DNA from: an uncultured Pelagibacteraceae bacterium
GTDB taxonomy: Bacteria > Pseudomonadota > Alphaproteobacteria > Pelagibacterales > Pelagibacteraceae
Reading direction: 5' to 3'
Length of the DNA: 64,000 nucleotides
Assembly (NCBI GenBank): GCA_902633185.1
Contig: CACPFN010000004.1
Coordinates: 1 to 64,000, forward strand
The position numbers and the translations under genes were made by a program. Below the pieces are notes generated by a model. The model did no database searches and was not told where the DNA came from. It saw only the letters and a program-made list of their open reading frames with translations. The stretch's first letter is position 1. The number at the start of each line of letters is the position of its first letter. Positions 27,455-38,176 of this stretch are shown one piece after another.

Positions 27455-28462
27455 TTGAAAAATCTTGCAAAATCAAAAATTAATTCTGATTTAAAATACG
27501 TATATTCAGAAAATAATTCATTAAGTATTGTATTTCAAAGTAATGAATTACTTTTAGGTGTTTTAGGCGAATTTAATAATAACTTAAAAGAATTAGAAAA
27601 AATTACAAATACTAGTATTTACTCTAGAGGAAATTCAATTTTATTAAAAAATACTCCTGAAAAAAATGAATTAATAAAGAACGCAATTCAATTTCTTGTA
27701 GATCAATTTTTAAATAATGGAACATTAGAAAAAAAGGATATAGAGTCATCTGTAAACAAATTTATGATTGATGAAAAAGTAACAAATAAACGTGAAAATG
27801 TTGAATATATAATAAAAACTCCAAAAAAATCTGTAATACCAAGATCTGAGAAGCAAAAGAATTATATAAGTGCTTTAAAAGAGTCAGATATTGTTATTTC
27901 CGCAGGACCAGCAGGAACTGGTAAAACTTTTTTAGCTGTTGCTGTTGCTTTAACAATGTTACTTGAAAAAAAAATAGAGCGCATCATTTTATCAAGACCA
28001 GCAGTTGAAGCAGGAGAGAGATTAGGTTTTTTACCAGGAGATATGAGAGAAAAAGTTGATCCTTATTTAAGACCTCTCTACGATTCATTATATGACCTAT
28101 TAGATTTTGAAAAAATTCAAAAAAAAATAGAAGTTGGAGATATCGAAATTGCACCACTTGCTTTTATGAGGGGAAGAACTTTAAAAAATTCTTTTGCAAT
28201 TCTTGACGAAGCACAAAATGCTACCGATACTCAAATTAAAATGTTCTTAACAAGAATAGGTGAAAATTCTAAAATTGTCATTAATGGTGATCCTTCTCAA
28301 ATAGACTTACCCAATAAAACAATGTCAGGTTTAAATAGGTCAAAAAAATTACTTGGTCATTTAAAGGAGATATCTGTAGTAGATTTTGATCATACTGATG
28401 TTGTAAGGCACCCTCTAGTTTCTAAAATAGTCAAGGCTTATTCTGATAAAAATTCAGATTAA
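27455..28462 (+). CDS. phoH: PhoH-like ATPase
   Basis: A 335-residue PhoH family protein. An N-terminal KH-like region (about 1-120) precedes the P-loop SAGPAGTGKTFLAVAVAL; the Walker B and following segments are AILDEAQNATDTQIKMFLT and VINGDPSQIDLP. Its cellular role is probably in RNA or ribosome handling with YbeY, to which it is coupled. The start appears to be TTG at 27455, one base after the miaB stop codon; I see no ATG that preserves the N-terminal domain. Its stop overlaps the ybeY start by one base. Confidence 0.95.
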   Translation: MKNLAKSKINSDLKYVYSENNSLSIVFQSNELLLGVLGEFNNNLKELEKITNTSIYSRGNSILLKNTPEKNELIKNAIQFLVDQFLNNGTLEKKDIESSVNKFMIDEKVTNKRENVEYIIKTPKKSVIPRSEKQKNYISALKESDIVISAGPAGTGKTFLAVAVALTMLLEKKIERIILSRPAVEAGERLGFLPGDMREKVDPYLRPLYDSLYDLLDFEKIQKKIEVGDIEIAPLAFMRGRTLKNSFAILDEAQNATDTQIKMFLTRIGENSKIVINGDPSQIDLPNKTMSGLNRSKKLLGHLKEISVVDFDHTDVVRHPLVSKIVKAYSDKNSD

Positions 28463-28908
28463 TGATTAAAGCCAACATAGTTATAGACAAAAAAATTTGG
28501 GAGAAAGAATTAAAAAAACCTGAAATTTACTTCAAAAAGAAATTAAATAAATTATCTAAATTAAGTCCTTTTAAAAATAAAAACCAAGAATTTACAGTAA
28601 TGCTCACCAACAATAGAAAAATGAAAGATTTAAATTCAAAGTTTAGAAATAAAAATGTTTCAACAGATGTGCTTTCTTTTCCTCTAAAAGTTAAATTAAA
28701 AAATAAATTATATTTAGGAGATATAGCTATTTCTTTTGAAATAATTAATAGAAGGGCAAAATCATCCAGTTTTGATCATGAATTAGATAAAATGTGGATA
28801 CATGGTTATTTGCATCTCCTAGGACATGATCACAAAAAAAATAAAGATTATTATTTAATGAAGAAAAAAGAAAATTTAATATTTAAAAAATTGAATAAAA
28901 TAAATTGA
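28462..28908 (+). CDS. ybeY: Endoribonuclease YbeY
   Basis: A 148-residue zinc metalloprotein for 16S rRNA 3'-end maturation and ribosome quality control. The metal-binding H-x3-H-x5-H motif is HGYLHLLGHDH; TDVLSFPL and YLGDIAISFE are the other family blocks. It starts in the TAATG overlap with phoH and ends in a TTGA overlap with lnt. Confidence 0.96.
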   Translation: MIKANIVIDKKIWEKELKKPEIYFKKKLNKLSKLSPFKNKNQEFTVMLTNNRKMKDLNSKFRNKNVSTDVLSFPLKVKLKNKLYLGDIAISFEIINRRAKSSSFDHELDKMWIHGYLHLLGHDHKKNKDYYLMKKKENLIFKKLNKIN

Positions 28909-30425
28909 ACTCTATTATAGAAAATAAAGCGTACCTATTTTTAACATATTTGCTTTTAGGTATACTAACATCATTTAGTTTACCTCCTTATAATTTAGTT
29001 TTTATTAATTTTTTTACACTTCCAGCATTACTTTACATATTAATTAATTATGTGGATAAAAAAATTATTTCATTTTTAGCGGGTTGGATCTTTGGCTTTG
29101 GTTATTTTATTTCTAGTCTTTATTGGATTACAAATTCTTTGACATTTGATGTAAATTTTAAATTTATTGTTCCATTTGCATTAATATTAATCCCTCTATT
29201 TTTAGGAATATTTTATGGTTTAGTGACTTTTCTTTGCAATTTTTTTAAATTAAAAAATAAAATCTCATCAATCTTAATTTTTTCAATTTTTTTTGGTGGG
29301 ATTGAATTTCTAAGAAGTTTTATTTTTGGTGGTTTTCCTTGGAATTTATTAGTTTTTAGTCTTTCAAGTAATTTACACTCTTTACAAATTTTATCTTACA
29401 TAGGCACATATTCATTAAATTTATTATCAATAACTATATTTTTATTGCCAGTCATATTTTTCTTTAAATATAAAAGATTAACTAAGTTTTTAATTTTTAG
29501 TATTAGCTTAATTTTAGTAGTAATTAATTTTTTATATGGAAATTTGATTATTAAAAATTTTGAAAAGAAAAAATATGATAACTTAAGTTCTATTATTCGG
29601 GTTGTCTCTCCAAATATACCCATCGAAAGATTCTTATCAAACCAAGATGTACAAAGAAATATTTTTGAATTAGTTGGTTTAAGTGATCCACATGACCAAA
29701 AAAAAATAATATTCATTTACCCAGAAGGAATTATTACAAGTGTATATTCTAAAGATCTAAAAATATTTAAAGACATCTTCAAAGAAAATTATAATTTTAA
29801 CCATAAGGTCATATTGGGTATTAATAGTATTAATCAAAATAAAATTTATAATTCTCTAATAGTATTAAATAACGAGGCAGAATTATTATATAAATATAAT
29901 AAGAATAAACTTGTTCCATTTGGAGAATTTTTACCTTTTGAAAGTGTTCTAAAAAGAATAGGTTTAAAAAAAATAACACAAGGATATCAATCATTTTCAG
30001 CTGATGATAAAAGAGAAATTTTGGAAATCTATGAATTAAAATTTATCCCACTTATTTGTTATGAAATTATCTATTCAGGAAAAATCAATCCAAATAAAAA
30101 TTATTATGATTTTATATTAAATATTTCTGAGGATGGTTGGTTTGGAAAAACCGTTGGACCTGAACAACATTTGTCTCACTCAATATTTAGAGCAATTGAA
30201 GAAGGTAAAAATGTTATAAGATCAACAAATAATGGAATATCTGCTTTTGTTAATCCCAAAGGTCAAATTATTAAACAAATAAGAGAAAAAGGATATTTTG
30301 ATGTTAAAAAAATGAAACGTGTTAATAAAACTTATTTTGCTAAACACGGCAATAAGATCTTCTTTTATTTTGTCCTAATTTATACTACTTTTATTGTGAT
30401 TTTAAAAATTAGGGAGAATAAATGA
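28905..30425 (+). CDS. lnt: Apolipoprotein N-acyltransferase
   Basis: Lnt adds the third acyl chain to lipoproteins in the inner membrane. The 506-residue protein has about six N-terminal membrane segments (residues 10-210) and a periplasmic nitrilase-like domain. The catalytic triad can be placed: Glu in FIYPEGIIT, Lys in [16 protein letters not shown], Cys in [14 protein letters not shown] last membrane helix is at the C-terminus. The start is a TTG overlapping the ybeY stop. It would serve LptE, LptM and the other lipoproteins of this window. Confidence 0.95.
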   Translation: MNSIIENKAYLFLTYLLLGILTSFSLPPYNLVFINFFTLPALLYILINYVDKKIISFLAGWIFGFGYFISSLYWITNSLTFDVNFKFIVPFALILIPLFLGIFYGLVTFLCNFFKLKNKISSILIFSIFFGGIEFLRSFIFGGFPWNLLVFSLSSNLHSLQILSYIGTYSLNLLSITIFLLPVIFFFKYKRLTKFLIFSISLILVVINFLYGNLIIKNFEKKKYDNLSSIIRVVSPNIPIERFLSNQDVQRNIFELVGLSDPHDQKKIIFIYPEGIITSVYSKDLKIFKDIFKENYNFNHKVILGINSINQNKIYNSLIVLNNEAELLYKYNKNKLVPFGEFLPFESVLKRIGLKKITQGYQSFSADDKREILEIYELKFIPLICYEIIYSGKINPNKNYYDFILNISEDGWFGKTVGPEQHLSHSIFRAIEEGKNVIRSTNNGISAFVNPKGQIIKQIREKGYFDVKKMKRVNKTYFAKHGNKIFFYFVLIYTTFIVILKIRENK

Positions 30426-31585
30426 AAAAAAATTACTTATTTACTAGTGAGTCAGTATCCGAAGGACATCCAGACAAAGTTTGCGATAGAATTTCAGATA
30501 TGGTTGTAGATACATATTTGGCAGCTGAACATCAATCAAGAGTTGCCTGTGAAACTTTAACCACAACAAATAAAGTTGTATTAGCTGGTGAAGTAAGAGG
30601 TCCAGAAATTAAAAAAGATGATTTAATAGAAAAAGTAAGACATTGCATTAAAGATATAGGTTATGATCAAAAGGGATTTACTTGGAAAGAAGCAACTTTA
30701 GTTGAAAGTCATTTACATTCTCAATCAGCAGATATAGCGATGGGAGTAGACTCATCTGGGAATAAAGATGAAGGTGCAGGCGACCAAGGCATTATGTTTG
30801 GCTATGCATGTAATGAAACTGATGTTTTGATGCCAGCTCCAATTCATTATTCTCACAAAATATTAAGACTCATGGCGGAGGATAGAAAATCTGGAAAATT
30901 AAAAAATATAGAACCAGACTCAAAAAGCCAAATAACAATTGAATACAAAGATGGCAAACCATCGTCAGTTAAATCTGTAGTTATCTCTACTCAACATTCG
31001 GCTGATGTAAATCAGGCAGAAGTCAGAGATTTAGTTAAACCTTATATTGAAAGATCAATACCGAAAGAATTATTAAATTCGTTGGATGAAAACGAAATTT
31101 ATGTAAATCCCACTGGAAATTTTGTGATTGGTGGTCCAGATGGTGATAGTGGTTTAACAGGAAGAAAAATTATTGTTGATACATATGGTGGTGCTGCTCC
31201 ACATGGAGGAGGAGCATTTTCAGGTAAAGACCCTACCAAAGTCGATAGATCTGCTGCCTATGCATCCAGATATTTAGCAAAAAATGTAGTCGCATCTAAA
31301 ATTGCTGATAAATGTCTCATTCAACTTGCGTATGCAATTGGAGTATCGAAACCTTTATCTATTTATGTCGATTTGTTTGATAACGATGAAGAAAAAAATA
31401 AGCATGTAGAAAAGCTTATAAGAGAAAATTTTGACTTAAGCCCCAGAGGGATAAGAGAAATGTTAGGTCTAAATAAACCTATATATGAAAAAACAGCCGC
31501 TTACGGACACTTCGGAAGAATTCCAGATGATAAAGGATCATTTTCATGGGAAAAGACAGATAAATCAGATGTATTTAGAGGGTAA
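30422..31585 (+). CDS. metK: S-adenosylmethionine synthetase
   Basis: A 387-residue enzyme making AdoMet from methionine and ATP; AdoMet feeds RsmI, UbiE, MiaB and others. Motifs are complete: [19 protein letters not shown] at the N-terminus, [15 protein letters not shown], and the P-loop-like [20 protein letters not shown]. It overlaps the lnt end by four bases. Downstream is a 95-base gap holding a terminator hairpin. trmB and rimP, which I would expect between metK and nusA in this group, are not there. Confidence 0.99.
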   Translation: MKKNYLFTSESVSEGHPDKVCDRISDMVVDTYLAAEHQSRVACETLTTTNKVVLAGEVRGPEIKKDDLIEKVRHCIKDIGYDQKGFTWKEATLVESHLHSQSADIAMGVDSSGNKDEGAGDQGIMFGYACNETDVLMPAPIHYSHKILRLMAEDRKSGKLKNIEPDSKSQITIEYKDGKPSSVKSVVISTQHSADVNQAEVRDLVKPYIERSIPKELLNSLDENEIYVNPTGNFVIGGPDGDSGLTGRKIIVDTYGGAAPHGGGAFSGKDPTKVDRSAAYASRYLAKNVVASKIADKCLIQLAYAIGVSKPLSIYVDLFDNDEEKNKHVEKLIRENFDLSPRGIREMLGLNKPIYEKTAAYGHFGRIPDDKGSFSWEKTDKSDVFRG

Positions 31586-31641
31586 ATAAAGTTGAATATT
31601 AAAAAAAAATAAATATATTCCATTCACATTATTGAAATTTC

Positions 31642-31668
31642 AAAATGGGCTTCGGCCCATTTTTTTTT
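31642..31668 (+). terminator. UUCG-capped intrinsic terminator / attenuator immediately upstream of nusA
   Basis: Arms AAAATGGGC (31642-31650) and GCCCATTTT (31655-31663) close on the tetraloop TTCG, followed by a T-run ending at 31668. The nusA Shine-Dalgarno AGGA starts at 31669 and the ATG at 31681. The element therefore both ends metK transcripts and lies in the nusA leader of any read-through transcript. Confidence 0.93.
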
Positions 31669-31680
31669 AGGAATAATAAT

Positions 31681-33234
31681 ATGTTAAATAGAAGAGCTGA
31701 TAAGTTAGAATTGATAAGAATAGCAGAAGCAGTTGCTTTAGAAAAATCTATAGATAAAGAACTAATAATTGGTTCAATGGAGAACGGAATAGCGAAAGCA
31801 GCTAAATCTAAGTTTGGTTCTGATAACGAAATAAAAGTTGAAATTGATCGAGAGAGCGGCGACATTGGAATATTTAGGAAATTAATAATTACAGAAAATC
31901 CAGAGAATTCTAATTTGGAAATAACTCTTGATGATGCAATAAAACTCAACGAAAACAATCAAGGAAAACAAAATGGTGATGAAGTCCTTCAACCATTACC
32001 GTCATTTGACTTTGGAAGAATAGCTGCACAAACCGCGAAACAAGTAATTAGTTTTAATGTTAGAGAAGCAGAAAGAGAAAGACAATACAATGATTTTAAA
32101 GATAAAATTGATACTATATTAAGTGGTATAGTTAAAAGATTAGAATTTGGAAATGTAATTGTTGATCTAGGAAGGACAGAGGCAATAATCCAAAAAAATG
32201 AAATGATACCTAGAGAAAATATAAAGGCTGGTGACAGAGTAAAAGCATATTGTCTGGACGTCAGAAGAGAACCAAGAGGACAACAAATATTTCTTTCAAG
32301 AGCACATCCCAAATTTATGGAGAAATTATTTATACAAGAAGTTCCAGAGATCTATGATGGTCTTATTGAGATAAAATCGTCGTCAAGAGATCCTGGTAGT
32401 AGAGCCAAGATTTGTGTAAAAGCAATTGATACTTCTTTAGATCCTGTAGGAGCATGCGTTGGCATGAGAGGTAGTAGAGTTCAGGCAGTTGTAAACGAAC
32501 TCCAAGGAGAAAAAATTGACATAGTTAATTGGTCAGATGATCCTGCTGTAGTTGTTGCAAATGCGTTATCTCCCGCTGAAGTACAGAGAGTAAATGTTGA
32601 TGAGGAGGGACGAAAACTGGATGTTATTTTAACTGAAGAAAATTTAAGCAAAGCAATTGGTAGAAGAGGTCAAAACGTAAGATTAGCAACTAAACTAATG
32701 AATTATGAAATTAACATTATGACCGATCAAGAAGATTCTGAAAGAAGGCAAATAGAATTCAAAGAGAAAACTGATAATTTTGTTAAAAATTTAGAGTTAG
32801 ATGAAACACTAGGACAATTATTGGTCGCTGAAGGATTTTCGTCTATTGATGACATTAAAGATAGTAATCCCGAAGCTTTAATGAAGATTGAGGGTATTGA
32901 AGAGGAAACAGCTAAAGAATTAATTGATAGAGCTAAAGAATTTCATCAAAAGGACCAGGAGGAAATAGCAAACAGAATTAAAAATCTAGGATTAGAAAAT
33001 GATTTAATTAACCACAAAGGTTTAACACCAGGAATGTTGGTAACACTTGGTGAGCAAAAGATTTTAACGTTAAACGATTTTGCAGATTTAGCTTCAGATG
33101 AGTTAACCGGTGGTTATGATGTTGTTAAAGGCGAGAGAGTTAGAATTAAAGGATATTTAGAAGATTTTGCTCTTTCAAAAAAAGAAGCCGATGATTTAAT
33201 TATGTCTGCGAGAGATATAGTTTATCAAGATTGA
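31681..33234 (+). CDS. nusA: Transcription termination/antitermination factor NusA
   Basis: NusA binds RNA polymerase and controls pausing, termination and antitermination. I start it at MLNRRADKLELI (31681), because the longer upstream frame only reads through the terminator hairpin. The protein (517 residues from this start) has the N-terminal polymerase-binding domain, an S1 domain near GNVIVDLGRTEAIIQ, two KH domains (CVGMRGSRVQAVVNELQGE; AIGRRGQNVRLATKLM) and C-terminal acidic repeats with helix-hairpin-helix character. infB follows after 10 bases. Confidence 0.97.
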   Translation: MLNRRADKLELIRIAEAVALEKSIDKELIIGSMENGIAKAAKSKFGSDNEIKVEIDRESGDIGIFRKLIITENPENSNLEITLDDAIKLNENNQGKQNGDEVLQPLPSFDFGRIAAQTAKQVISFNVREAERERQYNDFKDKIDTILSGIVKRLEFGNVIVDLGRTEAIIQKNEMIPRENIKAGDRVKAYCLDVRREPRGQQIFLSRAHPKFMEKLFIQEVPEIYDGLIEIKSSSRDPGSRAKICVKAIDTSLDPVGACVGMRGSRVQAVVNELQGEKIDIVNWSDDPAVVVANALSPAEVQRVNVDEEGRKLDVILTEENLSKAIGRRGQNVRLATKLMNYEINIMTDQEDSERRQIEFKEKTDNFVKNLELDETLGQLLVAEGFSSIDDIKDSNPEALMKIEGIEEETAKELIDRAKEFHQKDQEEIANRIKNLGLENDLINHKGLTPGMLVTLGEQKILTLNDFADLASDELTGGYDVVKGERVRIKGYLEDFALSKKEADDLIMSARDIVYQD

Positions 33235-33244
33235 GAGATGAAAA

Positions 33245-35464
33245 ATGGAAAAGAAAAAATTAAAGTTATCAATTTCTGGAGCTTCCAAAAAAACGATTAA
33301 TAGTATTGAACAAGCAAAATCCCAATCAAAGAATACAGTTGTAATAGAAAAAAGATCTCCAAGATTTGGAGGAAAAGCTAATTTTTCAAGAGGAACAAAA
33401 CCAACAGAAAATAAATCTCAGGGTATTTTTTCAGCAAAAAAAACAAATTACTCTAAACCCCAACCCCCAATTACTTCCGATTTTGAGAAAAGAAAACTAG
33501 CGGAACAGAGAGCTACAAGAAGATTAAAAGGAGAAAATGTTCAAAAGGAAAACAAGTCTAATAAATTAGGTGGCAAAAGAAGAGAGTTAAAACTTACAGT
33601 TTCTCGAGCATTGAGTGGAGATGACATTGGTACAAGGGTGAGAAGTCTAGCCTCTCTAAAAAGGGCGAAGAAAAAAGAAAATAGATTACTGAATAAAGAT
33701 GAAACAAAAGAGAATTTTAAGCCAGTTAAAAGGGATATTAATATACCCGAAGTGATTACAATCAGAGAATTAGCAAATAAAATGGCTGAGCAATCCAGCA
33801 GCATAATAAAACATTTGATGGGTATGGGAGTAACGGTTACAATTAATCATACAATTGATGCAGATACAGCAGAGTATCTAGTCAAGGAATTTGGACATAA
33901 TCCTGTAAAAGAAGAGAAGGCAGAAGAAATTTTAGATAAGATTAAAGAAATAAAAACACAAAATTTAAAGAGTAGAGCTCCTATAGTAACAGTAATGGGT
34001 CATGTAGATCATGGTAAAACATCTGTTCTAGATGTACTCAGAAAAGCAGATGTTGTTTCTGGTGAATTCGGAGGCATCACGCAACATATCGGAGCGTATC
34101 AAATCACACATAATAGAAATAAAATAACCTTCATTGATACACCCGGTCATGCAGCGTTTACAGAAATGCGAGCAAGAGGTTCAAAATTGACTGATATAGT
34201 TATTCTTGTTGTAGCAGCTGATGATGGAGTGAAACCTCAAACAATAGAGTCAATAAAACATGCGAAAGCAGCAAAAGTTCCAATTGTTGTGGCAATAAAT
34301 AAGTGCGATCTTCCCGAAGCTGATCCACAAAAAATTAAAAATCAACTTCTAGAATATGAGCTAATTGCCGAAGATTTATCTGGAGATACTTTGATGGTAG
34401 AGATCTCAACTAAAACAAATCAAAATTTAGATAAATTAGTTGAGAGTGTTATTTTACAAGCTGAAATTTTAGATTTAAAAACTGATTTTGATACAGATGC
34501 AAAAGGGATCGTGCTAGAGTCTAAAATTGATATTGGAAGAGGACCGATTGCAAATGTCATCGTCACAGCAGGAACTCTAAAAAAGGGTGATTATTTTGTT
34601 AGTGGTTTAAAATGGGGGAAGGTAAGAGCCATAATAAATGATAAAGGAAAACAAGTAGATAATGCTGAACCTGCTACACCAATTGAAATACTAGGTATTA
34701 ATGGAGCAGCAAAATCAGGAGATGACTTCATAGTATTGAAAAGTGAAAAAGAGGCAAAATCTCTTTGTGATGGAAGAATTCAGGAGGCAAAGGACAGCAA
34801 AAATCCGATGTCTTTTGTTACACAAGACTCTGCATTCAAAGACGCTTCATCAGAAGAATTAAATATAATTATCAAATCTGATGTGCATGGGTCTTCTGAA
34901 GCAATAAAAAATGCAATAAATCAAATAAAGCATGATGAGGTTAAGCCAAAAATTCTTTTATCAGATATTGGCATGGTTACAGAAACTGATATTACATTAG
35001 CCAAAGCATCTAATGCTGTAATTATTGCATTCAATGTAAAACCCAGCAAAGAAGCAAAAAAAAGAGCCGAACAAGAGAAGATTTCTATATCTAGCTTTAA
35101 TATTATTTATGAAGTTTTAGATTTCATAAGAAATAAAATGTCTGGTCTGTTAACTCCAGAGGTAGACGAAAAGATTATTGGAACTGCAGAGATACTCGAA
35201 ATATTTAAAGTTTCAAAAGTAGGTAAGGTTGCAGGATCTAAAGTAACAGATGGAGAAATTAAGCAAGACTCCAATGCAAGAGTAATTAGAGATGGAGCTA
35301 TAATTTTCAATGGAAAAATTGGCTCAATATTTAGAGAAAAAAATCAAACTAAACAGGTGTCTGCTGGCCTAGAATGTGGAATAACACTTAAGGATTTTGT
35401 CGATTTTCAGAAAAATGACGTAATTGAAGTGTATAATTCAACAGTAACAGAGAGAACAATATAA
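33245..35464 (+). CDS. infB: Translation initiation factor IF-2
   Basis: A 739-residue GTPase that places initiator tRNA on the 30S subunit. The N-terminus (1-170) is lysine-rich and unstructured, followed by the IF2-N-like VITIRELANKMAEQSSSIIK. The G domain has APIVTVMGHVDHGKTSVLD, DTPGHAAFTEMRARG and NKCDLPEADP; domains II-IV complete the C-terminus. It is shorter than E. coli IF-2 through a reduced N-terminus. Its stop overlaps the rbfA ATG as TAATG. ylxR, often between nusA and infB, is absent. Confidence 0.98.
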   Translation: MEKKKLKLSISGASKKTINSIEQAKSQSKNTVVIEKRSPRFGGKANFSRGTKPTENKSQGIFSAKKTNYSKPQPPITSDFEKRKLAEQRATRRLKGENVQKENKSNKLGGKRRELKLTVSRALSGDDIGTRVRSLASLKRAKKKENRLLNKDETKENFKPVKRDINIPEVITIRELANKMAEQSSSIIKHLMGMGVTVTINHTIDADTAEYLVKEFGHNPVKEEKAEEILDKIKEIKTQNLKSRAPIVTVMGHVDHGKTSVLDVLRKADVVSGEFGGITQHIGAYQITHNRNKITFIDTPGHAAFTEMRARGSKLTDIVILVVAADDGVKPQTIESIKHAKAAKVPIVVAINKCDLPEADPQKIKNQLLEYELIAEDLSGDTLMVEISTKTNQNLDKLVESVILQAEILDLKTDFDTDAKGIVLESKIDIGRGPIANVIVTAGTLKKGDYFVSGLKWGKVRAIINDKGKQVDNAEPATPIEILGINGAAKSGDDFIVLKSEKEAKSLCDGRIQEAKDSKNPMSFVTQDSAFKDASSEELNIIIKSDVHGSSEAIKNAINQIKHDEVKPKILLSDIGMVTETDITLAKASNAVIIAFNVKPSKEAKKRAEQEKISISSFNIIYEVLDFIRNKMSGLLTPEVDEKIIGTAEILEIFKVSKVGKVAGSKVTDGEIKQDSNARVIRDGAIIFNGKIGSIFREKNQTKQVSAGLECGITLKDFVDFQKNDVIEVYNSTVTERTI

Positions 35465-35829
35465 TGACTAACTTAGGAAAACCAGTTACGCAGAGACAGT
35501 TGAGAGTAGGAGAAATGATTAAACAAGCTCTAGGAATGTTGTTCATAAGAGATGAAGCAAAACTGCCAAATTTATCTACGAAAGAGATAACAGTAACAGA
35601 AGTTAGAATGTCTCCAGATTTAAAAACTGCAAAAATTTTTGTAATGCCTTTAGGCGGAAAAGACGCTGAAGAAGTCGTTACTAAATTAAAAGAATTTTCA
35701 TTTGTAATAAGAAAAGTCTTATCAAAAAAAATAGTAATGAAATTTTTACCAAAGCTTTTTTTTGTAAAAGATGATTCTTTTGATTACGCAGAAAAAATTG
35801 AAAATTTAATAAAACAAACAAATAAATAA
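35464..35829 (+). CDS. rbfA: Ribosome-binding factor A
   Basis: A small KH-type factor for late 30S maturation and 16S 5'-end processing. The 121-residue product has RQLRVGEMIKQALGMLF at the N-terminus and the family block ITVTEVRMSPDLKTAKIFVMPLGG. It is coupled to infB by an overlapping stop and start. rpsO begins 10 bases after its stop; the usual intervening truB is not present. Confidence 0.96.
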   Translation: MTNLGKPVTQRQLRVGEMIKQALGMLFIRDEAKLPNLSTKEITVTEVRMSPDLKTAKIFVMPLGGKDAEEVVTKLKEFSFVIRKVLSKKIVMKFLPKLFFVKDDSFDYAEKIENLIKQTNK

Positions 35830-35839
35830 GGAAAAGAAA

Positions 35840-36088
35840 ATGACAAATAAAGCAAAAGAACTGGCAATCCATGATAAGGATACAGGTTCTTCAGAAGTTC
35901 AGGTTGCTCAATTAACAGATAAAATTGAAAACTTGTCTAAACATATTAAACAGTTCAAAAAAGATAAACATTCATCAGTTGGACTTTTAAGAGCAGTGAA
36001 TAGAAGAAAAAAATTATTAGACTATTTAAAGAAAAATAAAATGGAGTCTTATAAAGAAGTAATATCAAAGTTAAATTTAAGGAAGTAA
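35840..36088 (+). CDS. rpsO: 30S ribosomal protein S15
   Basis: An 82-residue primary 16S-binding protein, slightly shorter than the usual 88-89 because the N-terminus is trimmed. The signature region reads GSSEVQVAQLTDKIENLSKHIKQF (given here as the GSSEVQVAQLT helix and following LSKHIK), with GLLRAVNRRKKLLDYLKK. A good AGGA site precedes the ATG. The pnp ATG follows the stop codon with no gap, so pnp translation probably depends on rpsO translation. Confidence 0.98.
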   Translation: MTNKAKELAIHDKDTGSSEVQVAQLTDKIENLSKHIKQFKKDKHSSVGLLRAVNRRKKLLDYLKKNKMESYKEVISKLNLRK

Positions 36089-38161
36089 ATGTTTAAAGTT
36101 ATAAAGAAAGAAATAGAAGTAGCAGGAAAAAAGATCAGTTTAGAAACAGGTAAAATAGCAAGACAAGCAGATGGTGCAATTATAGCTCAGTGTGGAGAAA
36201 CAGTAGTTTTAGCAACAGCAGTTGGGGCTAAAAAAGTTAATCCAGATATGGACTACTTTCCCTTGTCAGTAAATTACCAAGAAAAATATTATGCAGCAGG
36301 TAAAATTCCAGGTGGATATTTTAAGAGGGAAGCAAGACCAACGGATAGTGAGACATTAATTTCAAGATTGATTGACAGACCTATCAGACCACTTTTCCCA
36401 GATGAATTTAAAAATGAAGTTCAGGTACTACCAACTGTGATATCTTATGACAAAGAGAACGAAGCAGATATTTTATCAATAATTGCTTCATCAGCAGCTT
36501 TGGCAATTTCAGGAATGCCATTTTTGGGCCCTGTAGGTGCGTCTAGAGTTGGCTTTATTAAAGGAGAATACCTTCTTAACCCTACCAAAGCACAACTTAA
36601 AGATTCCAAGTTAGATCTTGTGGTGGCTGGAACAAAAGATGCAGTTTTAATGGTTGAATCAGAGGCAAGTTGTTTAACTGAAGAGGAAATGTTAAATGCT
36701 GTTAAGTTTGGCCATGAAGGGTTTGTTCCTGTGATCGAGATGATCGAGGATTTAGTTAAAGAATGTAAAAAACCTGACTGGGTAGTAGAGAAAAAAGATC
36801 TTTCAGAAGTAAAAAATAAATTGGAGAGCGAATTTACTGAGGAACTTAAAAAAGCATTTTCAATAAAAGATAAACAGGAAAGATCAAATTTAATTTCTGA
36901 GATAACTGATAAAGCAAAGAAGTTATATGAAGAAGACGAAAATTATACAGATCTTGACGTAAATTCTGAACTTAAAAATTTAGAAAAAAGAATTGTCAGA
37001 ACAGATATTCTTAAAAATAAAAATAGAATTGATGGTAGAGGTCTTGCAGATGTTAGACCAATTATGTGTGAAGTTGGAATTCTTCCAAGAGTACATGGCT
37101 CTGCTTTGTTTACTCGAGGAGAAACTCAAGCAATAGTTACAACTACACTCGGTACATCCGATGATGAGCAGAAAATTGAAAGTCTTGAAGGATTACAAAA
37201 AGAAAGATTTATGCTTCACTATAATTTCCCCCCTTTTTCTGTTGGAGAAACTGGTAGAATAGGTACTGGAAGAAGAGAAATAGGTCATGGAAAATTAGCT
37301 TGGAGAGCAATAAATTCTTCTTTGCCTTCTAAAGAGAGTTTTCCCTACACATTTAGAATTGTATCAGAAATAACCGAGTCAAATGGTTCTTCATCTATGG
37401 CAACTGTATGTGGTTCATCTTTAGCTTTGATGGATGCAGGTGTACCAATTAAAGAACCAGTTGCTGGTATTGCAATGGGATTAATTAAAGAGGGAGATGA
37501 CTTTAGCGTCCTTTCAGACATTCTTGGAGACGAAGATCACTTAGGAGATATGGATTTTAAAGTTGCTGGAACCAAAGATGGAATAACATCTCTTCAAATG
37601 GATATTAAAATTACAGGTATAACATTTGAAATTATGGAGCAAGCTTTAAAACAGGCAAAAGATGGAAGAATTCACATCTTAGGCGAGATGAACAAAGCTT
37701 TATCTAAATCAAGGGAAGATGTTGGAAAACATACTCCTAAGATGGAAAAAATTACTGTAGATAAAAAAGATATTGCAACAGTTATTGGAAAAGGTGGAGC
37801 AACTATAAGAGAGATAGTTGAGTTATCTGGTGCCAAAGTTGACATTAATGACGAAGGTGAAGTTACAGTAGCTGCTCCAGATGAGGAATCTAGAAATAAA
37901 GCTATGCAAATGATTAAAGACTTAACTGCTAAAGCTGAACTCAATAAAATTTACAATGGTAAAGTTATGAAAATTATGGAGTTCGGTGCATTTGTTAATT
38001 TCCTAGGAAAACAAGATGGTCTCGTTCACATATCAGAGCTTGCTGATAAGAGAGTCGGTAAGGTAACTGATGTAGTTAAAGAAGGTGATGAAGTTAAAGT
38101 TAAGGTAATTGGCTTTGATAGAGGAAAAGTTAAGTTATCAATTAAACAAGCTGCAATATAA
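36089..38161 (+). CDS. pnp: Polyribonucleotide nucleotidyltransferase (PNPase)
   Basis: A 690-residue phosphorolytic 3'-5' exoribonuclease. Two RNase PH domains are clear: the first with [19 protein letters not shown], the second with [17 protein letters not shown] and the catalytic [22 protein letters not shown] domain ([19 protein letters not shown]) and an S1 domain ([20 protein letters not shown]) follow, so RNA binding is intact. The conserved rpsO-pnp pair ends the translation cluster. Confidence 0.99.
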   Translation: MFKVIKKEIEVAGKKISLETGKIARQADGAIIAQCGETVVLATAVGAKKVNPDMDYFPLSVNYQEKYYAAGKIPGGYFKREARPTDSETLISRLIDRPIRPLFPDEFKNEVQVLPTVISYDKENEADILSIIASSAALAISGMPFLGPVGASRVGFIKGEYLLNPTKAQLKDSKLDLVVAGTKDAVLMVESEASCLTEEEMLNAVKFGHEGFVPVIEMIEDLVKECKKPDWVVEKKDLSEVKNKLESEFTEELKKAFSIKDKQERSNLISEITDKAKKLYEEDENYTDLDVNSELKNLEKRIVRTDILKNKNRIDGRGLADVRPIMCEVGILPRVHGSALFTRGETQAIVTTTLGTSDDEQKIESLEGLQKERFMLHYNFPPFSVGETGRIGTGRREIGHGKLAWRAINSSLPSKESFPYTFRIVSEITESNGSSSMATVCGSSLALMDAGVPIKEPVAGIAMGLIKEGDDFSVLSDILGDEDHLGDMDFKVAGTKDGITSLQMDIKITGITFEIMEQALKQAKDGRIHILGEMNKALSKSREDVGKHTPKMEKITVDKKDIATVIGKGGATIREIVELSGAKVDINDEGEVTVAAPDEESRNKAMQMIKDLTAKAELNKIYNGKVMKIMEFGAFVNFLGKQDGLVHISELADKRVGKVTDVVKEGDEVKVKVIGFDRGKVKLSIKQAAI

Positions 38162-38176
38162 AATTATAGGAGAGGC

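Noticed and set aside
30330-30422. AdoMet riboswitch upstream of metK
   Set aside because: metK overlaps the lnt coding end and there is no leader in which a riboswitch could fold.
31645-31680. Twelve-codon N-terminal extension of NusA
   Set aside because: It would translate through the terminator hairpin; the ATG at 31681 has a proper AGGA site and gives the family N-terminus.
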